Source of the DNA: Pseudopelagicola sp.
Lineage (GTDB): Bacteria > Pseudomonadota > Alphaproteobacteria > Rhodobacterales > Rhodobacteraceae
Assembly: GCA_026195905.1 (NCBI GenBank)
Contig: JAPHRE010000075.1
Span: 1-32,862 of the forward strand
Direction: 5' to 3'
DNA length: 32,862 nt
Position numbers and translations under genes: made by a program. Positions 7,654-15,878 of the stretch are shown here, one piece after another; the first letter of the stretch is position 1, and the number at the start of each line of letters is the position of its first letter. Under the pieces are notes generated by a model. The model searched no databases and was not told the DNA's origin. It saw nothing but the letters and a program-made list of their open reading frames with translations.

Positions 7654-7735
7654 ACCTAGCGACAATATAGAATTTGCCAGATGGCTAAGCGCAACCCCAT
7701 ACTTACCGCGAAACAGGGATTCGGGGAGGAAACCC

Positions 7736-8917
7736 ATGACCAAGACTATCGTTGCCGGCGTCGGCATGATCAAATTCGCCAAACCCGGTGCATCCGACAA
7801 CTATGACAAGATGGGCGCCGACGCGATCCGCGCCGCGCTTGCGGATTCCGGCTTGTCTTATGATGACATTCAGCAGGCCTATGCGGGCTATGTCTATGGG
7901 GATTCAACCTGTGGCCAAAAGGCGCTCTATCATGTCGGCATGACGGGCATCCCGGTCATCAACGTCAACAACAACTGTTCCACCGGCTCGACCGCGCTTT
8001 TCCTTGCGCGCCAGGCCATTGAACACGGCATCGCCGATTGCGTTCTCGCGGTTGGGTTCGAACAGATGCAGCGCGGCGCGCTTCAGAGCCACTGGACCGA
8101 CCGCCCAACGCCGTTTGACGATTTCGACCATGAAACCGACGTCCTTGTCGGCAATTCCCAAGTGCCTCTGGCGCTGCGCTATTTCGGCGGTGCGGGCAAA
8201 AGCCACATGGAAAAACACGGCACAGAGCTGCGGGATTTTGCCAAAATCCGCGCCAAGGCCTCGCGCCATGCAGTCAACAACCCCCTTGCCCTTTTCAACA
8301 CCGAAGTCAGCGAAGACGAGGTGATGAATGCCCCCTCCGTTTGGGACGGTGTGATGACCCGGCTTATGGCCTGTCCGCCGACCTGTGGCGGCGCGGCGGC
8401 GATCCTGTGCTCGGAAGACTTTGCGCAGAAGCACAACATCCCGACCACCGTGTCAATCGCCGGTCAGGCGATGACGACCGATTACCCCTCGACCTTTGAT
8501 GCGCATGACATGATTCAGGTCGTGGGCTACGACATGACCGCCGCCGCCGCGCAGCAGGTGCAGGAACAATCCGGCATCAGCATCAAAGATGTGGACGTGG
8601 TCGAGCTGCACGATTGCTTCGCCCATAACGAGTTGATCACCTACGAGGGTCTTGGCCTCTGTCCCGAAGGCGGGGCGCAGAAGTTCATCGCCGATGGCGA
8701 CAATACCTATGGCGGCAAATACGTCACCAACCCCTCTGGCGGGCTTCTGTCCAAGGGGCATCCGCTCGGCGCGACCGGCCTTGCGCAATGCTATGAGTTG
8801 ACCCATCAATTGCGCGGCACCGCCGATAAACGTCAGGTCGAGGGCGCGCGCACCGCGCTACAGCATAACCTCGGCCTTGGCGGCGCCTGTGTCGTGACCC
8901 TTTATCAGGCGGCGTGA
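7736..8917 (+). CDS. SCP-x-type 3-ketoacyl-CoA thiolase (lipid-transfer protein/thiolase)
   Basis: 393 residues, a full thiolase domain. It is close in motif order to the thiolase half of animal sterol carrier protein x: VINVNNNCSTGSTALFLARQ with the nucleophilic Cys81, ELHDCFAHNELITYEGLGL with His292 and Cys294, GGLLSKGHPLGATGLAQC with His342, and a terminal LQHNLGLGGACVVTLY. SCP-x cleaves 3-keto-2-methylacyl-CoA, including pristanoyl and bile-acid intermediates, releasing propionyl-CoA. The catalytic Cys is present, unlike in Ltp2-type aldolases. It is the first gene of a six-gene operon; the next gene starts 3 bp after its stop. GGGGAGG precedes the start at good spacing. The cellular location is cytoplasmic. 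Substrate breadth is inferred from the family and neighbours. Confidence 0.93.
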   Translation: MTKTIVAGVGMIKFAKPGASDNYDKMGADAIRAALADSGLSYDDIQQAYAGYVYGDSTCGQKALYHVGMTGIPVINVNNNCSTGSTALFLARQAIEHGIADCVLAVGFEQMQRGALQSHWTDRPTPFDDFDHETDVLVGNSQVPLALRYFGGAGKSHMEKHGTELRDFAKIRAKASRHAVNNPLALFNTEVSEDEVMNAPSVWDGVMTRLMACPPTCGGAAAILCSEDFAQKHNIPTTVSIAGQAMTTDYPSTFDAHDMIQVVGYDMTAAAAQQVQEQSGISIKDVDVVELHDCFAHNELITYEGLGLCPEGGAQKFIADGDNTYGGKYVTNPSGGLLSKGHPLGATGLAQCYELTHQLRGTADKRQVEGARTALQHNLGLGGACVVTLYQAA

Positions 8918-8920
8918 CGC

Positions 8921-9388
8921 ATGGGGATTTTTGATAGAAGCACGGCGGGGCATGTGACCCCGCCCGTTGAGGTCACGCTTGAGCGCCGCGCGGTTGCGTT
9001 CTTTGCCGAGACTATTGGTGAAACCAACCCGATCCATTTCGACATCGACGCCGCCCGCGCCGCCGGACACCCGGACCTGGTCGCCCCCGCGACCTACCCC
9101 GTGGTTGTCGGCACCTTCGCGGGCAAAGAGGCCGAACGCAAAGGCGAGACCGATCTCATTGCCCTAATCAAGGCCGATATGCGCCACCTGCTGCATGGCA
9201 CCGAGAACTATACCTATCACGGGGCGCTCTATGCCGGGGAAACCGTCACTGTCGAGAACGAGATTCTCGGGTTCGTCGATGCCAAGGGCGGCAAACTTGA
9301 GATCGCGCAGATCGCCACCCGCATTACCCATCCCACCCGCGGCCTCCTTATCGAGGCGAAACGCGATCTCATTCACGTTCTGGGCTAA
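8921..9388 (+). CDS. MaoC-like hydratase, FAS1-type N-terminal domain protein
   Basis: 155 residues with a single hot-dog fold of the MaoC N-terminal (FAS1-like dehydratase) kind. The hydratase segment reads FAETIGETNPIHFD (about residues 27-40), keeping the Asn-Pro-x-His core but with Glu where active R-hydratases have Asp. AGHPDLVAPATYPVV follows, and a PTRGLLIEAKRDLIHVL end closes the domain. In heteromeric MaoC enzymes such as mycobacterial ChsH1-ChsH2, one subunit is degenerate and serves substrate binding; this gene and the next may form such a pair. It starts 3 bp after the thiolase stop. Role: hydration of 2-enoyl-CoA in beta-oxidation, probably as a partner subunit (inference). Confidence 0.85.
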   Translation: MGIFDRSTAGHVTPPVEVTLERRAVAFFAETIGETNPIHFDIDAARAAGHPDLVAPATYPVVVGTFAGKEAERKGETDLIALIKADMRHLLHGTENYTYHGALYAGETVTVENEILGFVDAKGGKLEIAQIATRITHPTRGLLIEAKRDLIHVLG

Positions 9389-9400
9389 GGAGGCACTGCG

Positions 9401-9817
9401 ATGACCATGACCCCCGCAACCGCCAAACCCGGCGATACCATCCCGCCGCTGACCTTTGGCCCGATCTCACGCACTACGCTGGCGCTCTATGCCGGGGCGT
9501 CGGGCGATCATAATCCGATCCATATTGACCTTGATTTCGCCAAGGGCGCAGGGTTCGACGATGTGTTCGCCCACGGGATGCTCTCAATGGCGCAGCTTGG
9601 CCGCCTGGTGACCGATTGGGCCGGACAGGACAAGCTGGCCGCGCTCTCAACCCGCTTTACCGCCATCACCCCCGTCAACGCGACCGTGACCTGCGAAGGC
9701 ACTGTGACCGATACCGTGGAGAAAGACGGCGAAACCCTTTTGAAACTCACCCTGTCGGCCACAATTGATGACGGAACCCAAACCCTGAAAGGTGAAGCGC
9801 TCGTACGCACCGCCTGA
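9401..9817 (+). CDS. MaoC-like (R)-specific enoyl-CoA hydratase
   Basis: 138 residues, the second single hot-dog MaoC protein. The full hydratase-2 signature is visible: LALYAGASGDHNPIHID (about residues 27-43), with the catalytic Asp and His, then DDVFAHGMLSMAQLGRL. An AAGGAGG ribosome-binding site lies 7 bp before the ATG, and 12 bp separate it from the previous gene. It corresponds to the hydratase-2 domain of peroxisomal multifunctional enzyme 2. The expected reaction is hydration of trans-2-enoyl-CoA to (3R)-hydroxyacyl-CoA, the form an SDR-type dehydrogenase, also encoded in this operon, would oxidise. It probably works as a dimer with itself or with the upstream MaoC protein. Confidence 0.9.
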   Translation: MTMTPATAKPGDTIPPLTFGPISRTTLALYAGASGDHNPIHIDLDFAKGAGFDDVFAHGMLSMAQLGRLVTDWAGQDKLAALSTRFTAITPVNATVTCEGTVTDTVEKDGETLLKLTLSATIDDGTQTLKGEALVRTA

Positions 9818-9830
9818 GGAGGAGAACACC

Positions 9831-10979
9831 GTGCCCAACCATCTCTGGATGCAGGAAGACCACAAAGCCTTTGCCGACACGGTGAGCCGCTTCTTTGCCG
9901 AGGAAATCACCCCCAACAAGGACACCTGGACCAAGGCTGGCACTATCCCCAAATCGCTTTGGCGCAAGGCCGGCGCGCTTGGCATCCTTGGCGCGACCTT
10001 CCCCGAGGAACATGGCGGCCTTGGCCTGTCGCGCCATTTCGACGCCGTGACCTTCCTTGAACAGACCCGCGCCGGCGATAGCGGCTGGGGCATTTCGGTG
10101 CATAATATCGCCGCGCATTACATTTCGTCTTTCGGCACCGAGGAACAAAAAGCCCGCTGGCTGCCTGATCTGGCCTCGGGCGAAAAGGTCGCCGCGATTG
10201 CAATGACCGAACCCGGCACCGGGTCGGACCTTCAGGCGGTCAAAACCACCGCCATCAAGGACGGTAATGAATACCTCATAAACGGCTCCAAGACCTTTAT
10301 CACCAATGGCGCAAGCGCCGACCTGATCGTCCTCGTCGCCAAGACCGACCCCAAGGCCAAGGGCCGCGGCGTGTCGCTCATCGTGGTCGAAACCGAAGGC
10401 CTCGAAGGCTTCTCCGTGGGTCGTCGCCTCAAGAAAATGGGCATGAAGCGCAACGATACCGCCGAGCTTGCCTTTGAGGATGTGCGCGTGCCGCTGACCA
10501 ACCTGCTTGGCAGCGAAGAGGGCCAGGGCTTTATCCAACTGATGAAGCAGCTCCCGTGGGAGCGCCTTATCCTTGGATTCATGGCGCTCGGCGCCTCGGA
10601 ATGTGCGCTTGAAATGACGCTGGAGTATGTGCGCGAGCGCAAGGCCTTCGGCCAGCGGATCATGGATTTCCAAAACACCCGCTTCAAACTCGCCGAAGCG
10701 GCGACCAAAATCGAACTGCTTGCCGCCTTTGTCGATCAATGCCTTGCCGAGCTTGAGACCGGCACCCTGACGCCGGAAAAGGCCGCAATGGCCAAATGGT
10801 GGGGCACACAGACCCAATGCGAGATCATCGACGAATGCCTCCAGCTTTTCGGCGGCTATGGCTACATGCAGGAATATCCGATTTCCGAACTCTATACCGA
10901 CGCAAGGGTTCAGAAAATCTATGGCGGCACCAATGAAATCATGAAGGAACTGATCGCGCGCGGTCTGGATACGGACTAA
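9831..10979 (+). CDS. Acyl-CoA dehydrogenase, LCAD type
   Basis: 382 residues from GTG 9831, preceded by GAGGAGGAGAAC; an in-frame ATG at 9792 overlaps the previous gene and is unlikely. Family motifs are AMTEPGTGSDLQAV, KTFITNGASADL, RKAFGQRIMDFQ, LQLFGGYGYMQEYP and, at the C-terminus, IYGGTNEIMKELIAR. The usual MCAD catalytic Glu (YEGT) is Gly here. Instead Glu244 in QLPWERL occupies the position used by long-chain and isovaleryl-CoA dehydrogenases, and the IYGGTNEIMKELIAR tail matches vertebrate LCAD. LCAD accepts branched-chain acyl-CoAs, in line with the thiolase and racemase in this operon. The enzyme would introduce the alpha,beta double bond and pass electrons to ETF through FAD. Confidence 0.95.
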   Translation: MPNHLWMQEDHKAFADTVSRFFAEEITPNKDTWTKAGTIPKSLWRKAGALGILGATFPEEHGGLGLSRHFDAVTFLEQTRAGDSGWGISVHNIAAHYISSFGTEEQKARWLPDLASGEKVAAIAMTEPGTGSDLQAVKTTAIKDGNEYLINGSKTFITNGASADLIVLVAKTDPKAKGRGVSLIVVETEGLEGFSVGRRLKKMGMKRNDTAELAFEDVRVPLTNLLGSEEGQGFIQLMKQLPWERLILGFMALGASECALEMTLEYVRERKAFGQRIMDFQNTRFKLAEAATKIELLAAFVDQCLAELETGTLTPEKAAMAKWWGTQTQCEIIDECLQLFGGYGYMQEYPISELYTDARVQKIYGGTNEIMKELIARGLDTD

Positions 10980-11001
10980 GCGCCGATCAAGGGAGAGAAC
11001 A

Positions 11002-11826
11002 ATGGGAAAACTTGACGGAAAAACAGCCTATATCACCGGCGCTGGCAACGGGATTGGCCGCGCGGTGGCGCTCAAACTCGCCTCGGAAGGGGCCAATGTC
11101 GTGGTCAACGACCTAGAGGCCGATCCGGCAATGGCCGTTGTCGAAGAAATCACCGGCATGGGCGGACATGCCATCGCCGTGCCCGGCTCTGTGACCGAAC
11201 CGGGGTTCGCCGAACGCTTTATCGGGGCGGGAGTCGAGAAATGGAACGCCATCGACATCATCGTCAACAACGCGGGCTACACATGGGATAGCCTGATCGG
11301 CCATATGACCGACGACCAGTTTGATGCCATGATGGATGTGCACCTCAAAGCGCCATTCCGCATCCTGCGCGCCGCGTCCGGCTTTATCAAAGGGGCCGCC
11401 ACGCAAGAGGCCGAAGCCGGACAAGAGGTCTTTCGCAAGGTGGTCAATATCTCGTCCATCGCGGGCACGTCGGGCAATGTCGGACAGGCCAATTACTCCT
11501 CGGCCAAATCCGCCGTGCTTGGCCTGACCAAGACGCTGGCCAAGGAATGGGGCCGCTACAAGGTCAACGTCAACTGCGTCGCCTTTGGCTATATCGAAAC
11601 CCGCCTGACCGAGGCCACGGACGAGAAGAAAACGATTACCGTCGATGGCAACGAGGTCGGCATCGGCATTCCCAAAAAGGTCGCCGGGGGCTTTGCCTCA
11701 ATGGTGCCGCTCGGGCGTCCTGGCACGCCGCAAGAGGCTGCCGATGGCGTCTATCTCTTCTGCTGCCCGGAATCGAACTATGTCTCGGGCCAGACCCTGA
11801 TCGTCGGCGGCGGTCTGACAGGATGA
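11002..11826 (+). CDS. SDR-family (3R)-hydroxyacyl-CoA dehydrogenase-like protein
   Basis: 274 residues of classical short-chain dehydrogenase. It has TGAGNGIG (residues 13-20) for the cofactor, VVVNDLE with Asp37 favouring NAD+, NNAG (89-92), Ser151/152 in NISSIAG, and the YSSAK pair Tyr165/Lys169. A longer than usual loop before the serine (GAATQEAEAGQEV) resembles the SDR half of peroxisomal multifunctional enzyme 2 and mycobacterial steroid side-chain dehydrogenases. GGGAGAG precedes the ATG. Its TGA overlaps the ATG of the racemase gene. In context it would oxidise the (3R)-hydroxyacyl-CoA made by the MaoC hydratase. A FabG-like reductase role is the alternative. Confidence 0.9.
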   Translation: MGKLDGKTAYITGAGNGIGRAVALKLASEGANVVVNDLEADPAMAVVEEITGMGGHAIAVPGSVTEPGFAERFIGAGVEKWNAIDIIVNNAGYTWDSLIGHMTDDQFDAMMDVHLKAPFRILRAASGFIKGAATQEAEAGQEVFRKVVNISSIAGTSGNVGQANYSSAKSAVLGLTKTLAKEWGRYKVNVNCVAFGYIETRLTEATDEKKTITVDGNEVGIGIPKKVAGGFASMVPLGRPGTPQEAADGVYLFCCPESNYVSGQTLIVGGGLTG

Positions 11827-12914
11827 GCGCGGGCATGCTTTCCGGGATCCGTATCGTCGAAATCGAAGGGCTTGGCCCCGGCCCCTTCGCCGCTATGACG
11901 CTGGCCGACCTTGGCGCAGATGTCATCGTGATTCATCGTAAAGGCAAATCCGGGCAAGTCACCGCCGAAGCCTCGCTTCTGGATCGGGGCAAACGCTCGA
12001 TCGCGCTTGACCTCAAAGACCCCGACGACATTGCCACGGCCAAGGCGCTCATCGCGCGCGCCGATGGCCTGATTGAGGGCTTTCGCCCCGGAGTCATGGA
12101 GCGTCTTGGCCTCGGCCCCGACGCCTGTCACGCCGAGAACCCTGCCCTTGTCTATGGCCGTATGACCGGCTGGGGACAGGACGGCCCGCGTGCCCATACG
12201 GCGGGCCATGACCTCAACTATATCGCCACCTCCGGCGCGCTGCATTACGCCTCGGAACCCGGCTCTCCTCCGATGACGCCTGCCACGCTTGTCGGAGATA
12301 TCGGCGGCGGGGCGCTCTATCTCATGGTGGGGATGCTCTCGGGCATCCTCAAAGCCCGCGCCACCGGCCAAGGCACGGTGGTCGACGCCGCCATCGTCGA
12401 TGGCTCGGCACATATGATGGGCCTCTTGATGGCGATCCGCCAATCGGGTCAACTGGTGGATGACCGGGGCCAGAGCCTTCTGGATGGGCCGCATTGGTCG
12501 CGCAGCTACCCTTGTGCCGATGGCGGCTATATCTCGGTGCAATGCCTCGAGCCGCAATTCTACGCGCTGTTTCTTGAAACCCTCGGCCTCTCGGACGATC
12601 CCGAGTTCAAACGCCAACTCGACAAGACGCTCTGGACCAAGCTTACCGCGCGGCTTGAGGATATCTTTGCCGCCGAACCCCGCAGCCATTGGGCCGCGCT
12701 CTTTGAAGGCTCCGACGCCTGCGTCGCGCCCGTGCTCTCACCGGGCGAGGCCGCGGCCGATCCGCATATGAGCGCGCGCGGCGTGTGGACGAACGCAAAC
12801 GACACCCTGCAACCGATGCCCGCGCCCCGCTTTGACGGTGTGACCGGGCCGCTCAATCCACCCTGCACACGCGGAGAACACAGCGACGAAATCCTCGCGG
12901 AACTGGGTCTCTAG
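11823..12914 (+). CDS. Alpha-methylacyl-CoA racemase (CoA-transferase family III fold)
   Basis: 363 residues from ATG 11823, which overlaps the SDR stop (ATGA); the open frame extends far upstream, but that part lies inside the SDR gene. Markers of the racemase branch of the CaiB/BaiF family are the N-terminal LSGIRIVEIEGLGPGPF, YGRMTGWGQDGP, His129 in AGHDLNYIA and Asp159 in VGDIGGGALYL, equivalent to the His/Asp acid-base pair of mycobacterial MCR and human AMACR. The family epimerises (2R)- to (2S)-methylacyl-CoA so that acyl-CoA dehydrogenase can act. It is the last gene of the operon, followed by a strong hairpin. A true CoA-transferase is unlikely because the racemase residues are intact. 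Confidence 0.93.
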   Translation: MSAGMLSGIRIVEIEGLGPGPFAAMTLADLGADVIVIHRKGKSGQVTAEASLLDRGKRSIALDLKDPDDIATAKALIARADGLIEGFRPGVMERLGLGPDACHAENPALVYGRMTGWGQDGPRAHTAGHDLNYIATSGALHYASEPGSPPMTPATLVGDIGGGALYLMVGMLSGILKARATGQGTVVDAAIVDGSAHMMGLLMAIRQSGQLVDDRGQSLLDGPHWSRSYPCADGGYISVQCLEPQFYALFLETLGLSDDPEFKRQLDKTLWTKLTARLEDIFAAEPRSHWAALFEGSDACVAPVLSPGEAAADPHMSARGVWTNANDTLQPMPAPRFDGVTGPLNPPCTRGEHSDEILAELGL

Positions 12915-12932
12915 CCCCCGCTTGTAAAGAAA

Positions 12933-12965
12933 ACGGCCCGAAATCCATCATAGATTTCGGGCCGT
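12933..12965. terminator. Bidirectional terminator between the racemase gene and hemE
   Basis: A perfect 13-bp stem, ACGGCCCGAAATC (12933-12945) and GATTTCGGGCCGT (12953-12965), with a 7-nt loop. It lies between convergent genes. On the minus strand it is followed by TTTTCTTT, so it is a good intrinsic terminator for hemE; for the plus operon the T run is weak. Confidence 0.85.
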
Positions 12966-12990
12966 AGGTCTCAATCATCAAAGCGCGCGT

Positions 12991-14025
12991 TTACTTGCCG
13001 CGCACCGTATCAATCATAAGCTGGACGTTTTCCGGGTCTGCATCCGGCGTAATGCCGTGGCCAAGGTTGAAGATATGCGGCCCCTTGCCAAGCGCGTTGA
13101 CGATGCGGCGCGTCTCGTCCACAAGCGCCTGCCCGCCCGTTACCATATGCGAGGATTTGAGGTTGCCCTGCACACAGCCATCAGGCTGCACATGCTCAGC
13201 CACCCATTCGGCGCTCACCGCATCATCCACGGCAACACAATCCGCGCCGGTCGCCTTGGCAAAGCCCTCATAGCGTTCGCCCGCGCCGCGCGGGAAGGAA
13301 ATAACCGGAATCCCCGGATGCTTTTCTTTCAGCGCGGCGATGATCTTCTTGGCCGGTTCAAGCGCGTATTTGTCGAAATCCGCCCCCTTGAGCGATCCGG
13401 CCCAGCTATCGAAAATCTTCACGACCTCGGCCCCCGCTTCGATCTGTTTGGACAGGTAATCAATCGTGCCCTCGGTCAACAGGTCCATGACCTGATCGAA
13501 AAGCGCCGGATTGCTATCCTTCAATGCATGCGCCGGCCCCTGATCCGGGGTGCCACGGCCCGCGATCATATAGGTCGCCACGGTCCAGGGCGCGCCGGCA
13601 AAGCCGATGAGTGTCGTCTCCTCAGGCAGGTCGCGCGACAGGATGCGCACCGTCTCATAGACCGGGTTGAGCGTCTCATGAAACGCGCTCGCGGGTTTGA
13701 GCTTGTCAAAATCTTCCTGGCTCTGGATCGTCGAAAGGCGTGGCCCCTCGCCGGTCACAAACCAAAGGTCCGCCCCAAGCGCCTGCGGCAGCAAAAGGAT
13801 ATCGGCAAACAGGATCGCCGCATCGAACCCATAGCGCCGGATCGGCTGAAGCGTGACTTCGGCCGCAAGCTCCGGGTTATAACACAGCGACAGGAAATCC
13901 CCGGCCTCGCCCCGCGTCGCGCGGTATTCCGGCAGGTAGCGGCCCGCCTGACGCATCATCCAGATCGGGGGCGTGTCGAGCGTCTCGCCCGCCAACGCGC
14001 GCAGAATTTTCTTGGTCGTAGCCAT
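12991..14025 (-). CDS. hemE: Uroporphyrinogen decarboxylase
   Basis: 344 residues from ATG 14025, preceded by GAGGAGAG; a longer frame to 14064 is not needed. HemE removes four carboxyl groups from uroporphyrinogen III to give coproporphyrinogen III in the cytoplasm. Recognisable family segments are [17 protein letters not shown] near the N-terminus with the substrate-binding arginines, [43 protein letters not shown] and the C-terminal FNLGHGI. Length is normal for the family. It is divergent from hemC with about 100 bp between, so both haem genes probably share a control region. HemF and hemN, which use its product, are also in this window. Confidence 0.98.
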   Translation of the reverse strand: MATTKKILRALAGETLDTPPIWMMRQAGRYLPEYRATRGEAGDFLSLCYNPELAAEVTLQPIRRYGFDAAILFADILLLPQALGADLWFVTGEGPRLSTIQSQEDFDKLKPASAFHETLNPVYETVRILSRDLPEETTLIGFAGAPWTVATYMIAGRGTPDQGPAHALKDSNPALFDQVMDLLTEGTIDYLSKQIEAGAEVVKIFDSWAGSLKGADFDKYALEPAKKIIAALKEKHPGIPVISFPRGAGERYEGFAKATGADCVAVDDAVSAEWVAEHVQPDGCVQGNLKSSHMVTGGQALVDETRRIVNALGKGPHIFNLGHGITPDADPENVQLMIDTVRGK

Positions 14026-14128
14026 GTGCGGTCTCTCCTCTTTGTCGACTGTAGGTCTCGCCACAGCGACGAGATGTCAAGCATGGATGACTTGAAAGGA
14101 CAACCTGCCGCGACTAAGAGGTTGAACC

Positions 14129-15088
14129 ATGACATTGACTCTGCCCTCCCCCGACTCGCCCCTCAAGATTGGCACCCGTGGTTCGCCGCTCGCCTTGGCA
14201 CAAGCCTTCGAGACGCGCCGCCGCCTGAAGGACGCCTTTGACCTTCCCGAGGACGCGTTCGAGATCGTCATTATCAAGACGACGGGCGACGATGCGGCGC
14301 TCATTGCCAAGGACAAACCGCTCAAGGACATCGGCGGCAAGGGTCTCTTTACCAAAGAGATCGAAGAAGACCTCCTGTCGGGCAAGATCGACATTGCGGT
14401 GCATTCCATGAAGGATATGCCCACGCTGCAGCCCGAGGGGCTTCTCCTGGAGACCTACCTGCCGCGCGAAGACACGCGCGATGCCTTCGTGTCACCAAGG
14501 TTCAAGACCCTTGCAGACCTGCCCCAAGGCGCTGTCGTCGGCACCTCGTCTCTGCGCCGTCGGGCACAGCTTTTGAACTATCGCCCAGACCTCAACGTCG
14601 TTGAATTCCGCGGCAATGTGCAGACCCGCCTGAAAAAGCTCGAAGCCGGGGTCGCGGACTGCACCTTCCTTGCGATGGCCGGTCTGCATCGGCTCGATAT
14701 GGCGCATGTGGCGGGATCTGCGATTGCCCCCGAAGAGATGCTTCCGGCCGTGGCCCAAGGCGCGATTGGCATTGAACGCCGCGCCGATGATAGCCGCACC
14801 GCACAGATGCTCGAAGCCATTCACGATACGCAAACGGGCCAACGGCTTGCCGCCGAGCGTGCCTTCCTTGCCGCGCTTGATGGGTCGTGCGAGACTCCGA
14901 TCGCCAGCTTGGCCGAGCTTGATGGCACAACTTTGCGTCTGCGGGGTCAGGTGCTGCGCCCCGATGGCTCCGAGAGCCTGGACGACGACCGCAGCGCCCC
15001 GATCGAAGATGGGGCCGCGCTTGGCCGCGAAATGGCCGAATCGCTTTTGGCGCGCGCGGGTGAGGGCTTTTTCGACTGGCGCAACTAA
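14129..15088 (+). CDS. hemC: Porphobilinogen deaminase (hydroxymethylbilane synthase)
   Basis: 319 residues; AAGAGG lies 7 bases before the ATG. The enzyme condenses four porphobilinogens to hydroxymethylbilane. Visible signatures are IGTRGSPLALAQ, the loop VHSMKDMPT with catalytic Asp96, GTSSLRRRAQL, EFRGNVQTRL and AVAQGAIGIE. Cys254 in LDGSCETPIA carries the dipyrromethane cofactor. Length is typical. It faces away from hemE, and the two start codons are about 100 bp apart. No gene for uroporphyrinogen III synthase follows directly; the next gene is an unrelated membrane protein, which differs from the common hemC-hemD pairing. Confidence 0.98.
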   Translation: MTLTLPSPDSPLKIGTRGSPLALAQAFETRRRLKDAFDLPEDAFEIVIIKTTGDDAALIAKDKPLKDIGGKGLFTKEIEEDLLSGKIDIAVHSMKDMPTLQPEGLLLETYLPREDTRDAFVSPRFKTLADLPQGAVVGTSSLRRRAQLLNYRPDLNVVEFRGNVQTRLKKLEAGVADCTFLAMAGLHRLDMAHVAGSAIAPEEMLPAVAQGAIGIERRADDSRTAQMLEAIHDTQTGQRLAAERAFLAALDGSCETPIASLAELDGTTLRLRGQVLRPDGSESLDDDRSAPIEDGAALGREMAESLLARAGEGFFDWRN

Positions 15089-15094
15089 AGACAT

Positions 15095-15123
15095 GCGGGA
15101 ATGCGCAACTCTCGCACTCCCGC
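15095..15123 (+). terminator. Hairpin after hemC
   Basis: An 11-bp stem with one mismatch, GCGGGAATGCG (15095-15105) and CGCACTCCCGC (15113-15123), with a 7-nt loop, 6 bp after the hemC stop. No T run follows, so it may rely on a protein factor or mainly protect the 3' end. Confidence 0.4.
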
Positions 15124-15277
15124 AAGGCGCGAACGCGATACTGTGCCAAGAATGCGGCGAAACGCCTCTCTTAGCCCCGATTTCATGAACAAACACCTAA
15201 TTTGCGCAAAATGATTACCTCATTTGCGACACTTTCCCTTGGCTTAATGCCTTGGAAACGTGTTCGGAGGGATGACC

Positions 15278-15838
15278 ATGAACGCAGCAATCAGCGACCT
15301 CTCCATAGGTCCGCCAAAGAAACGCAGTATCAAGGCCTCGCGCAGCAAGCAGAGCTATCGTGCGCGTGAAACCGAAGGCTATTTCCGCACCACAACCCAG
15401 AGCGAAGCGGTCCTGCGCTTTATCGGAATCGTGGTCGTGCTTGGTGCCTTCATCCAGTGGCTCCTGCCCCAAGACAACACCATCGAGATGATGATGACAA
15501 AGGTTGGCCTCGCCGTCGCCTTTTCGATCATCGGTCTTGCGTTCTTTACCGCGACCATGCGCGGCAATCGCTACGAGATCGCGCTCGACCCCACGAGCAA
15601 AACCCTGACGCTATCGCGCCTTGACCGACGCGACAATGTCCGCAAAACCAGACGCATAAAACTCAGCGATATCAAGAGCATCTATGTGCTCAAGAGCGAT
15701 GCGATCGGCACCCCCTCTAAGATGCGCATCCGCCTCAAGGCGCGGGACGAGGAAATCACGGCCCTACGCGGCCAGTATGATGATATCGAATTGATGCACC
15801 GCGCACTTTGCCGAAGTATCCGCCTGCTCAACGGCTAG
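15278..15838 (+). CDS. Hypothetical two-helix membrane protein
   Basis: 186 residues from ATG 15278, placed 6 bases after a GGAGGG motif; ATG 15272 and GTG 15260 are possible but overlap or precede that motif. The N-terminus is basic. Two transmembrane helices are visible at about residues 44-63 (EAVLRFIGIVVVLGAFIQW) and 73-93 (TKVGLAVAFSIIGLAFF). A soluble C-terminal domain of about 90 residues follows (YEIALDPTSKTLTLSRL...IKSIYVLKSD), with a beta-rich pattern reminiscent of PH-like membrane-associated domains. It appears to be a single-gene unit with its own upstream region. I do not recognise a named family, and the function is unknown. Confidence 0.82.
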   Translation: MNAAISDLSIGPPKKRSIKASRSKQSYRARETEGYFRTTTQSEAVLRFIGIVVVLGAFIQWLLPQDNTIEMMMTKVGLAVAFSIIGLAFFTATMRGNRYEIALDPTSKTLTLSRLDRRDNVRKTRRIKLSDIKSIYVLKSDAIGTPSKMRIRLKARDEEITALRGQYDDIELMHRALCRSIRLLNG

Positions 15839-15878
15839 GCCAATCGCAAAGCGGCGGACCGCCCCCCCGCTTGCGTCT

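Noticed and set aside
12933-12965. Long perfect inverted repeat considered as a mobile-element end
   Set aside because: It lies between two convergent genes with a T-rich run on the hemE side, and no target duplication or transposase is nearby; an intrinsic terminator explains it.
13057-14241. Long plus-strand open frame over hemE
   Set aside because: It is antisense to the clearly functional hemE and shows the Arg/His-rich composition typical of shadow frames in GC-rich genes.
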